A DNA stretch of 38,812 bases from Butyricicoccus_A sp964387535. Its GTDB lineage: Bacteria; Bacillota; Clostridia; Oscillospirales; Butyricicoccaceae. Under the pieces are notes generated by a model that saw nothing but the letters and a program-made list of their open reading frames with translations, was not told where the DNA came from and ran no database searches. Every line of letters begins with the position of its first letter. Position 1 is the stretch's first letter. The stretch covers positions 1 through 38,812 of the forward strand of contig CAYLXH010000004.1 in NCBI GenBank assembly GCA_964387535.1. The letters are read 5' to 3'. Positions 1 to 6,822 of this stretch are shown here, one piece after another. A program made the position numbers and the translations under genes.

Positions 1-2247
1 CTTGATACAGGTGTCATTCCGCCAGAGCAGGAACAGGCTTTCAGAGAAGCAATTCCAGAGGAGATGCGAGTATTTCAGAAGCTTCAGATGGATGGGTTTA
101 TGCTTTCCATGTCAGAGCTTATTTGCTGGTGTAAAGAACAGGGAATGGCTATTGGCACAGCTCGTGGTTCTGTTGGCGGTTCAAGGGTGGCATACGTGAC
201 TGATATCATTGATTTGAATCCTGAGACATGGCATACAGTATTCTCCAGATTCTGTAATGAGGACAGAAAAGAAATTGGAGATATTGACATCGACTGTGTT
301 GAGTCTGACAGACCAGCAATTTTCAATTATATTACCGAGCGGTTTGGTGCAGATAAAACAGCCAGAGTTGCTTCATTCGGAACTATGCAATCAAAGGGCG
401 TTATTGATGACGTAGGACGGCATCTTGCTCAGAAATGGAATAAAGCTCATGTAGGCAGAGAAAAAGATAATCCGTGGTCACTTGGAAACATTGCAAAAAT
501 CAAAGGCGAATTTGATTCTGACCCGGAGAAAACAAAGAAGAAATATCCAGAGTTGTTCTATTACTACGATGGACTTCTTGATACGAAGATTTCTCAATCT
601 GTACATCCGGCGGGGATGGTAATCAGTCCGATATCTTTGGACGATAACTTCGGTGTGTTCGATAAGGATGGAGAGAACTGCTTGTTGCTGGATATGGAAA
701 ACATCCATGACTTCACAGGGCTTGCAAAGTACGACTTCCTTATATTAAAGACGGTGCAGGTTATCAGAGACACATGCAGGTATATGAATAAGCCGTACCC
801 AAAGACACATGAAATCGACTGGGATGACGAAGCAGTGTGGGAAGATATGATTCGTAACCCATCTGGTATTTTCCAGTTTGAAGGGGCGTTTGCATTTGAT
901 TGTTTAAGGAAGTTTGTTCCAAAGAGCATTTTCGATATGTCAATCGTCACCGCCTGCATCAGACCATCCGGTTCTTCATATAGGGATGTGCTACTTGCAA
1001 GGCAAATACATAAGAATCCGTCTGAATTGATTGATGAGTTGCTGAAAGAGAATCTCGGCTACTTGATTTATCAAGAGGACACAATCAAATTTCTGCAGCA
1101 AATCTGCGGTTTGTCAGGAAGTGAAGCTGATAATATCAGACGAGCTATTGGTAGAAAGCAGAAGGATAGATTGGATGCGGCGATGCCATCTATTTTGGAA
1201 GGGTACTGCGCAAAATCTCCACAGCCGCGAGAGGTGGCAGAAAACGAGGCAAAGGAATTTCTCCAGATTATTGAAGATAGTGCGAGCTATCAGTTTGGAT
1301 ATAATCATTCCATCGCATATTGTTTGCTTGGATATTTGTGTGCATACTACAGATATTATCATCCGATTGAGTTTATCACATCGTTCCTGAATAATGCGGC
1401 AAACGAAGATGATATCCGAAACGGAACGGCATACGCTAATCGAATTGGTATTAAGGTGACAATGCCGAAGTGGGGATTATCTAAGAGCGAATACTTCTTC
1501 GACAAAGAAAAGAATATCATTGCGAAAGGACTTACGTCCATAAAGTACATGAGCGCCGGAATCGCTGAAGAGTTATACGAAGCGGCACATAGTCGAAAGT
1601 TCACACACTTTGTTGACGTGTTGTACGCAATTAGTGAAACTTCAATGAATACAAGACAGTTGGACATTTTGATTAAGCTTGACTTCTTCTCGGATTTTGG
1701 AAACCAGAGAGAATTGCTTAGAGTTACAGAACTATTCTACGAGACATTCAAGAAAGGACAGGCGAAACAAATAGCTAAGAGTAAAGTTGTAGGAACTCCA
1801 CTAGAGCCGATTATTGAAAAGCATTCGATTGGTGTGACGAAATCCGGCGCAGAGTCAAAGAACTTCGCTTTATTGGATGTCAATTCTATCCTACACGAAG
1901 CAGAGGATGTAATTATGTCGCTAGACCTTGAGGATTTGAGTGACATTATCAAAGTTAGGAACTTTGCAGATGTAATGGGTTATGTCGGGTATGTGTCCGG
2001 TAAGGATGAGGATAGAAAAAAGTTGTATGTAATGGATATATATCCTCTTGTACGAAAGAGAGATGGAAAGCAATTTGGGTATTCTGTCATAACCAAGTCG
2101 ATTGGAAGTGGCGTTGAAAGTAGATTTACAGTATTCAATCGTGTATATGATGCCGAGCCAGTACAGAAGGGAGATATTATCTATTGCACTTCGTGGGAGA
2201 GAGATGGACAGTATTTCAGAATGACAGGATATAGGAAAATATTTTGA
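1..2247 (+). CDS. DNA polymerase III alpha subunit-like (C-family) polymerase, phage type, 5' end missing
   Basis: This is a replicative DNA polymerase of the bacterial C family, extending DNA from dNTPs. The reading frame is open from base 1, so the start lies off the left edge; the ATG at 64 is internal. Counting from that ATG, a nucleotide-binding GTARGSVGGS stretch lies at 31-40 and the catalytic GDIDID motif at 72-77 (two metal-binding aspartates). The third aspartate is probably in KYDFLILKT. Further on come a YQFGYNHSIAYC motif typical of the family and a C-terminal OB-like domain that starts near VMGYVGYVSG. Whether an N-terminal PHP domain exists cannot be seen. It is followed 15 nt later by the next gene. 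A phage-borne copy probably replicates the element rather than the chromosome. Family call is firm; role is inferred. Confidence 0.9.
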   Translation, partial: LDTGVIPPEQEQAFREAIPEEMRVFQKLQMDGFMLSMSELICWCKEQGMAIGTARGSVGGSRVAYVTDIIDLNPETWHTVFSRFCNEDRKEIGDIDIDCVESDRPAIFNYITERFGADKTARVASFGTMQSKGVIDDVGRHLAQKWNKAHVGREKDNPWSLGNIAKIKGEFDSDPEKTKKKYPELFYYYDGLLDTKISQSVHPAGMVISPISLDDNFGVFDKDGENCLLLDMENIHDFTGLAKYDFLILKTVQVIRDTCRYMNKPYPKTHEIDWDDEAVWEDMIRNPSGIFQFEGAFAFDCLRKFVPKSIFDMSIVTACIRPSGSSYRDVLLARQIHKNPSELIDELLKENLGYLIYQEDTIKFLQQICGLSGSEADNIRRAIGRKQKDRLDAAMPSILEGYCAKSPQPREVAENEAKEFLQIIEDSASYQFGYNHSIAYCLLGYLCAYYRYYHPIEFITSFLNNAANEDDIRNGTAYANRIGIKVTMPKWGLSKSEYFFDKEKNIIAKGLTSIKYMSAGIAEELYEAAHSRKFTHFVDVLYAISETSMNTRQLDILIKLDFFSDFGNQRELLRVTELFYETFKKGQAKQIAKSKVVGTPLEPIIEKHSIGVTKSGAESKNFALLDVNSILHEAEDVIMSLDLEDLSDIIKVRNFADVMGYVGYVSGKDEDRKKLYVMDIYPLVRKRDGKQFGYSVITKSIGSGVESRFTVFNRVYDAEPVQKGDIIYCTSWERDGQYFRMTGYRKIF

Positions 2248-2262
2248 CGGAGAGGTGATAAA

Positions 2263-2655
2263 GTGGAAGTATTGAATGCAACTACATTTTCGGAAGTAAT
2301 GATGCGTTGTCGTCTTTACCCGGAGTACAAGGCGGTTGTTGCGATTGGAGACCATTCAAGGTTTCGCGATTTCTTGAATAGCGTGAAAAAATATTTAAAG
2401 AACGATGAAATTGATGATATTACTGGAATATCACGAGCAGGGATTATCAAATTCAAGAATGGTAGCTATATCCGTCCATTAACATCGGATTCAAAAGCAA
2501 GGGGTATATGCGCCCATGAAATTATCTACGACGATGATATCGGAGATATTGAGTCGATTACAGAAAGAATCCGGAAAATTATTTATCATTGTCACGAAGA
2601 GGAATCAGAACCAGTAACATTGGATGACTTCTTGAGTGAGTTCAAAATCCTGTAA
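2263..2655 (+). CDS. Hypothetical protein resembling a terminase-like ATPase fragment
   Basis: A 130-residue protein with a GTG start preceded by GGAGAGGTGA. The middle reads like the Walker B half of phage terminase large subunits: a basic KNGSYIRPL segment, then S-x-ARG, then a hydrophobic strand ending in DDD (HEIIYDDDI). There is no Walker A motif and no nuclease domain, so it cannot be a complete terminase ATPase. It may be a degenerate packaging-ATPase relative or a small phage protein that keeps this fold. It sits between the polymerase and a zinc-ribbon-like protein. Coding status is well supported by spacing and RBS; function is not known. Confidence 0.6.
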   Translation: MEVLNATTFSEVMMRCRLYPEYKAVVAIGDHSRFRDFLNSVKKYLKNDEIDDITGISRAGIIKFKNGSYIRPLTSDSKARGICAHEIIYDDDIGDIESITERIRKIIYHCHEEESEPVTLDDFLSEFKIL

Positions 2656-2735
2656 AGCATACGGTATAATTCGTTGTGCTGCAACAGGTAGCTCAATATA
2701 AAGAGCAGTTTTATACATATTAAAGGAGACCGAAA

Positions 2736-2957
2736 ATGGCAAAAGAACTTTATTGCAACAAATGTGGCAAGAAGATGGATATGTGGGATATCCAAGAGGA
2801 CTTTTCATTGCAGCGCAATCTGGGTTATGGTTCTCGGTATGACGGAGACAATCTTGACCTTGACCTTTGTTGTGACTGTATGGACAAGCTGATTGAAGAG
2901 TGTGTTATTCCGCCGGTGGATTCACTGGTAAAAGAAAAGGGTGATAACCCTGATTAA
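2736..2957 (+). CDS. Small CxxC zinc-ribbon-like protein of unknown function
   Basis: A 73-residue acidic protein with a clear RBS (AAAGGAGA) before its ATG. Two cysteine pairs, CNKC near the N-terminus and CCDC further on (around residue 46), are spaced as in small zinc-binding proteins. Between them lies a Gly/Tyr/Asp-rich stretch. Such proteins are common in phages and conjugative elements, usually without assigned function. Its stop overlaps the GTG start of the next gene by 17 nt, so the two are probably translationally coupled. Zinc binding is inferred from the cysteines only. Confidence 0.65.
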   Translation: MAKELYCNKCGKKMDMWDIQEDFSLQRNLGYGSRYDGDNLDLDLCCDCMDKLIEECVIPPVDSLVKEKGDNPD

Positions 2958-3582
2958 ATACATAAGAACGATTGCTGTAACACTGTGCGCTGTATGTTTG
3001 CTTGTCGCAAGCGGCGCACAGGCAGTAAATCTAAATGAAGAAGAAACATGTAAAGAAATAGTCATGAGCACTACAAGCGTTCAGAATATATCCCAGTTAG
3101 CAACGGGTACGGTTCATAAATCTATTAAAATGGCTGAGGTAGTTGAAACAACAGAGGAAGAAGTCGTTGAGGCGGAATCAGATTACATTACATATTTCAC
3201 AGAAGACGATGCAACAGATTTGGCAAAAGTATTGTTAAGAGAATGTGGTGGGATTCCAAGTAAGACGGAGCAGGCATGTGTCGCATGGTGTGTATTAAAT
3301 CGAGTGGATGAATATAACAGCAGCGTATATGCTGTCCTGCGAGAGCCAAATCAGTTTGCGTTTAGTGAATCAACGGAGGTAAGAGACGACCTTTATGAGC
3401 TTGCGAAAGATGTGCTTTGTCGGTGGAATGATGAGAAAAATGGAATCATGGATTCCGGCAGAGTATTACCACAGGAGTACACATACTTTCACGGTGACGG
3501 AGTTCATAACTATTTCAGAAACGCTTTCAGCGGTAATTATGACACATGGGACTATTCTCTTGAAAGTCCTTATGAAAATTAA
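2941..3582 (+). CDS. SleB-type cell wall hydrolase (Hydrolase_2 family), secreted
   Basis: A 213-residue protein starting at a GTG inside the preceding gene. An N-terminal signal peptide is clear: basic start, hydrophobic core at about 8-24, and a small-residue cleavage site near SGAQA-VN. After an acidic linker (about 65-82), residues 87-205 match the SleB/CwlJ hydrolase family: LAKVLLRECGG with the likely catalytic Glu at 101, AWCVLNRVD, REPNQFAF and a YTYFHGD segment. These enzymes cleave peptidoglycan glycan strands. In a phage element the likely use is local wall opening during lysis or DNA entry. It is not a spore-germination gene by context. The weak RBS suggests coupling to the upstream gene. 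Confidence 0.8.
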   Translation: MITLIKYIRTIAVTLCAVCLLVASGAQAVNLNEEETCKEIVMSTTSVQNISQLATGTVHKSIKMAEVVETTEEEVVEAESDYITYFTEDDATDLAKVLLRECGGIPSKTEQACVAWCVLNRVDEYNSSVYAVLREPNQFAFSESTEVRDDLYELAKDVLCRWNDEKNGIMDSGRVLPQEYTYFHGDGVHNYFRNAFSGNYDTWDYSLESPYEN

Positions 3583-3602
3583 AAGCAGAGTGTATAATTA
3601 GA

Positions 3603-3631
3603 TTGACTTAAAAGAGGAAGTGTGATATACT
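3603..3631 (+). promoter_or_regulatory. Sigma-A type promoter with extended -10
   Basis: TTGACT at 3603-3608, a 17-nt spacer, and TATACT at 3626-3631, with TG one base upstream of the -10. This is close to the vegetative consensus and is the best promoter within the element's gene run. It lies just after the SleB-like gene and would drive the gene at 3714 and those downstream. Confidence 0.75.
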
Positions 3632-3638
3632 CTGTTTA

Positions 3639-3660
3639 TACGGATGTATCCGTTTTCTTT
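3639..3660 (+). terminator. Possible attenuator hairpin in the leader of the 3714 gene
   Basis: Just after the predicted transcription start an ACGGAT/ATCCGT inverted repeat (5-6 bp stem, tiny loop) is followed by a T-rich run ending in CTTTT. It resembles a weak intrinsic terminator placed between a strong promoter and the first gene. The stem is short, so read-through is likely. Confidence 0.35.
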
Positions 3661-3713
3661 TATCCAATATCGAGCTAATAATATACTCTGCTACAAGCGG
3701 AGGTAAAAGCTTT

Positions 3714-4364
3714 ATGGCAGAATATGATGCTCAGGGTTGCAAATGTGTATCCAATGCAAAAGTATATGGCTTGGATGAAAGTATCAGAAGAGCAAAATTC
3801 CCGATGTCGGTTGACACAAACCAGTTATCAACCGAACTAACAAAGGGAATTAAGTCTCTCGCACAGAGTGCGCATGGAGCGGCGCACGACCAATGGTTGA
3901 CAGGTGTGGTTGTCCAGTTCGATTTGACTTTTAGTAATAAGGGTTGGGTAGAAGCAGAAAGATACCACTTTCTTGATTTTGTAAGCTCCCAGAGTACGAT
4001 GCATCGAATTACAAAGTTCGATTTAGACAAAGCCTATAACGAGTATGTTGATAAGCGCATCGTAGAAGTTATGAAAGAGAAAGTCAGAGAGTACAACGAG
4101 TTCTGTGCTTCGTTGGAAACAGGTCTCATTCCACAGAGTCAGGAAATTTTGGCTGGATTAGAAGAGGAGAAGAAGAGAAAGTATCTCGAAATTCTTTACA
4201 GCAATCCGGCAGGGTTTGAGATTACAGCCGGTATGACAACCAATTATCGACAACTAAAGACAATTTACAGTCAGAGGAAAAATCATCGTCTTCCAGAATG
4301 GAGGCTGTTCTGCAAATGGATTGAAACGCTGCCGCATAGTGAATTGATTACAGAGAGCAGGTGA
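3714..4364 (+). CDS. Conserved phage-type protein of unknown function
   Basis: A 216-residue soluble protein; GGAGG ten bases upstream of the ATG fixes the start. I do not recognise an assigned family. Features that look conserved are a VVVQFDLTFSNKGW strand, an AERYHFLDFVSSQSTMHR segment and a C-terminal RKNHRLPEWRLFCKWI block. The basic/aromatic C-terminal block and the TNYRQL stretch bear a faint likeness to the substrate-binding part of ThyX thymidylate synthases, and the neighbourhood is nucleotide metabolism, but key ThyX motifs are missing. I therefore leave the function open. It is the first gene after the promoter at 3603-3631 and is followed four bases later by a nuclease-like gene. 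Confidence 0.6.
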   Translation: MAEYDAQGCKCVSNAKVYGLDESIRRAKFPMSVDTNQLSTELTKGIKSLAQSAHGAAHDQWLTGVVVQFDLTFSNKGWVEAERYHFLDFVSSQSTMHRITKFDLDKAYNEYVDKRIVEVMKEKVREYNEFCASLETGLIPQSQEILAGLEEEKKRKYLEILYSNPAGFEITAGMTTNYRQLKTIYSQRKNHRLPEWRLFCKWIETLPHSELITESR

Positions 4365-4368
4365 GACT

Positions 4369-4797
4369 ATGCAGAGCAGGATAAACAATCCTCGTAGGGC
4401 AAAGCAGCTTATTGATTTCAAAGGTCTTGAAATCGACGGTTATATTTACCCGACTGATATTGATGGTTTGATTGAGTACAAAGACTCAGAATACATATTG
4501 TTTGAAGTTAAGCATGGAAATGCCGAAGTCCCATTTGGGCAAAGGTTAGCACTACAAAGAATGGTGGATGATTTCACCAAAATAGGTAAGCAAGCTGTGG
4601 TATTTATCTGCGAGCATACGGTGCATGATGCAGATAAGCCTGTCGTAGCCGCATGGTGTAAAGTACGGGAAATTTACTATGGCAAAGAAAAAGAATGGAG
4701 GCAGCCGATTGGCGATATCACGGTTAGGGAAGCGGTGAATATGTTTCAAGAACATTCACGCTTAATACAAGAGTCAGGAGAAGGAGGTAGTGAGTAA
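4369..4797 (+). CDS. PD-(D/E)XK nuclease-like protein
   Basis: A 142-residue protein with a compact nuclease core. Residues 30-48 contain D-I-D-G-L-I-E followed by a strand with E46-V-K48, the D...ExK metal-binding signature. A downstream GQRLALQRM segment (57-65) supplies the Q/R residues often found in the next helix of Holliday-junction-resolvase-like members. The family cuts DNA with Mg ions; the substrate is not predictable here. Given the neighbours (dNMP kinase, polymerase), a role in recombination or in degrading host DNA is plausible. Its stop overlaps the next ATG by one base (TAATG). Confidence 0.7.
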   Translation: MQSRINNPRRAKQLIDFKGLEIDGYIYPTDIDGLIEYKDSEYILFEVKHGNAEVPFGQRLALQRMVDDFTKIGKQAVVFICEHTVHDADKPVVAAWCKVREIYYGKEKEWRQPIGDITVREAVNMFQEHSRLIQESGEGGSE

Positions 4798-5345
4798 TGC
4801 CGATGAAAGTCATTGCTGTTTCTGGACGCGCAAGACACGGTAAAGATACTGTGGCGAAAATGTTGCAGGAGCAGCTTGAAGCAGATGGGAATAAGGTACT
4901 TATCACGCATTATGCGGATTTGCTGAAATACATCTGCAAGACATTTTTTGGATGGGACGGCAAAAAGAATGAGAAAGGGCGAACTCTGCTTCAGCATGTC
5001 GGGACAGACGTTGTGAGAAAAAATGAGCCTAATTTCTGGGTAGATTTTGTTGCGGACATCCTGTGTTACTTCAACGACTATTGGGATTTCGTTATCATTC
5101 CAGATACGAGATTTCCAAATGAATTTAACCGTCTGAAAGAACGTGGTCTTGACGCGGTTCATCTAAGGGTTGTGAGAACTGATTTTGTAAGTCCTCTTAC
5201 GGCAGAACAGCAGGCACATCCTTCAGAAACAGCGTTGGATGATATAGAGCCTGATTTCTGCATCATCAATGACGGAGATTTAGACTCACTGAAAACAAAA
5301 ATCAATATATGGATAGCAGGAGGATTGTATGCAGAAAAACAATAA
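4797..5345 (+). CDS. Deoxynucleoside monophosphate kinase, phage type
   Basis: A 182-residue P-loop kinase. Residues 10-18 read G-RARHGKDT, the phosphate-binding loop with GKDT typical of T4 gp1-like dNMP kinases and distantly of dephospho-CoA kinase folds. A DTRFPNEF segment in the second half fits the substrate-binding region of this family. The enzyme converts dNMPs to dNDPs with ATP, feeding the element's DNA synthesis together with NrdDG and dUTPase. AAGGAGG lies upstream, and the start overlaps the previous stop. The 3' end overlaps the following gene by 17 nt. Confidence 0.8.
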   Translation: MPMKVIAVSGRARHGKDTVAKMLQEQLEADGNKVLITHYADLLKYICKTFFGWDGKKNEKGRTLLQHVGTDVVRKNEPNFWVDFVADILCYFNDYWDFVIIPDTRFPNEFNRLKERGLDAVHLRVVRTDFVSPLTAEQQAHPSETALDDIEPDFCIINDGDLDSLKTKINIWIAGGLYAEKQ

Positions 5346-5970
5346 AGGTTACTACGATTTTGATGTTGATTTCGATGATATTTTGGTCGAGCACGGTTTG
5401 ATTGATGAGATGTTTTATCTCAGAGACTTGAATCAAAGAAAGCTGTTTTTGAACGCAGACATCGACCAGTTTACTGTTGCGGATGCCGCAAAGCATATCA
5501 TGCAGTTCAACAAGGAAGATAAGGGTATTGAGGTTGAGAAGCGTACACCAATCATCCTGTATGTTACCTCTAATGGCGGAGCAGTTGATGCGGGATTTGA
5601 ACTGATTGATATTATCCAGAGTAGTAAGACACCAGTTTATACCGTGAATCTTGGGTATCAGTACAGTATGGGATTCTTGATTGGACTCGCTGGGCATAAG
5701 CGATTCGCTATGAGAAATTCAAAGTTTCTGATGCATGATGGAAGTAACTTTGTTTACGGTTCTGGAACTAAGGTACAAGACCAGATGGAGTTTCAGCGTA
5801 GAGTTGAAGCTCGTGTAAAGGATTATATCTTATCCAGAAGTAAGCTGACAAGCGAGGAGTACGATAACAAGTTAAGAGTGGAATGGTATTTGTTCGCAGA
5901 CGAGGCAAAGGAGAAGGGATTCACGGATTACATCATTGGTGTTGACTGTGAAATCGACGATATGATTTAA
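5329..5970 (+). CDS. ClpP-like serine protease of a phage
   Basis: A 213-residue protein with the ClpP/crotonase fold motifs. TSNGGAVDAG at 80-89 corresponds to the NSPGG oxyanion strand, YSMGFLIGLAG puts the nucleophile Ser at about 113, and NSKFLMHDGS puts His at about 136. The C-terminal FADEAKEKGFTDYIIG matches the family's end. The third catalytic residue is unclear: the position normally holding Asp looks like Lys181, with Asp179 two residues away. Phage ClpP-like proteins act in head maturation or in turnover of host proteins. No ClpX-like partner or scaffold gene is visible. The start has AGGAGG upstream and overlaps the kinase gene. Confidence 0.8.
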   Translation: MQKNNKGYYDFDVDFDDILVEHGLIDEMFYLRDLNQRKLFLNADIDQFTVADAAKHIMQFNKEDKGIEVEKRTPIILYVTSNGGAVDAGFELIDIIQSSKTPVYTVNLGYQYSMGFLIGLAGHKRFAMRNSKFLMHDGSNFVYGSGTKVQDQMEFQRRVEARVKDYILSRSKLTSEEYDNKLRVEWYLFADEAKEKGFTDYIIGVDCEIDDMI

Positions 5971-5982
5971 GGAGGTCTGCAT

Positions 5983-6810
5983 ATGGATGAGTATCTTGGC
6001 TTTAAAGAGGTGATTCTAAACGAGGATGGTGTGAATGCCATCTTCGGCGAAGAACCAGATAATGTATATGATTGCTTACAGAATGAATACCTCGTAGCTA
6101 CAGACGAAGGAGGAAATCATCTCGGCATATTCAAATGTGACGGCAACAAGCTTTGTAAGATTCCTTATAAGACAATCAATTCAAGATTTCTTGGGAAGAT
6201 TAAGCCCCGGAATTTACAGCAGCAAATGGCAATCAATATGCTGTATGACAGTGATTCTACAGTCAAAGTAATTACAGGTAAGTTTGGCACAGGTAAAGAC
6301 TTTCTGATGTGCTCTGCCGCGATTGATTTATTAGAGCATAACAGGTTCGAGAAAATCGTTTATGTCAGAAATAACATTGAGGTTAAAAACTCGAAGCCAA
6401 TTGGTTACTTACCGGGTTCGTATAATGAGAAACTGTTACCATTTGCGATGCCTCTTGCCGACCATTTAGGTGGGATTGATGGATTAAGCTTAATGATAAG
6501 TCACGGGCAGATTGAAATCGTACATCTTGGTTTTATCAGAGGACGTGACATCAAGAACTCTATCATTATCTGCTCTGAAGCAGAAAATTTGACGAAAGAG
6601 CATATCCAGTTATTACTCGGTAGGGTTGGAGAAGGTTCTACACTCTGGATGAATGGGGACTTTAAGCAATGCGATGCAGAAATCTTTGAGCGAAATAGCG
6701 GATTGATGGTTGCGGTAGACAAACTTAAAGGTCATCCACGCTTTGGATATGTCAAGTTATTAAAGACAGAGCGTAGTGAGACTGCGGCAATGGCAGATTT
6801 ATTAGACTAG
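5983..6810 (+). CDS. PhoH-like P-loop ATPase with altered Walker motifs
   Basis: A 275-residue protein with a strong AAGGAGGT site before its ATG. The C-terminal 200 residues align by eye with PhoH: Q-x-MAINML, Walker A GKFGTGKD (99-106), YVRNNIEV, GYLPGSYNEKLLPF, FIRGRDIKNS, Walker B IIICSEAEN (194-202) and a WMNGD sensor. Two departures are notable. The Walker A Thr/Ser is Asp106, and the Walker B acidic residue preceding Glu is Ser198, where PhoH normally reads DEAQN. The N-terminal 70 residues are unlike the usual PIN or KH domains. PhoH proteins are abundant in phages and bind or hydrolyse ATP, with suspected RNA roles. Activity here is uncertain. Confidence 0.8.
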   Translation: MDEYLGFKEVILNEDGVNAIFGEEPDNVYDCLQNEYLVATDEGGNHLGIFKCDGNKLCKIPYKTINSRFLGKIKPRNLQQQMAINMLYDSDSTVKVITGKFGTGKDFLMCSAAIDLLEHNRFEKIVYVRNNIEVKNSKPIGYLPGSYNEKLLPFAMPLADHLGGIDGLSLMISHGQIEIVHLGFIRGRDIKNSIIICSEAENLTKEHIQLLLGRVGEGSTLWMNGDFKQCDAEIFERNSGLMVAVDKLKGHPRFGYVKLLKTERSETAAMADLLD

Positions 6811-6814
6811 GAGG
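6809..6814 (+). promoter_or_regulatory. RBS deciding the nrdD start
   Basis: AGGAGG at 6809-6814 lies 8 nt before a GTG at 6823 but only 2 nt before the ATG at 6817. The spacing favours the GTG. Confidence 0.6.
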
Positions 6815-6822
6815 TAATGCAA

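Noticed and set aside
3714..4364. ThyX-like thymidylate synthase
   Set aside because: The C-terminal resemblance is faint and the RHRxxSxxxxSxRY signature is absent; kept as unknown.
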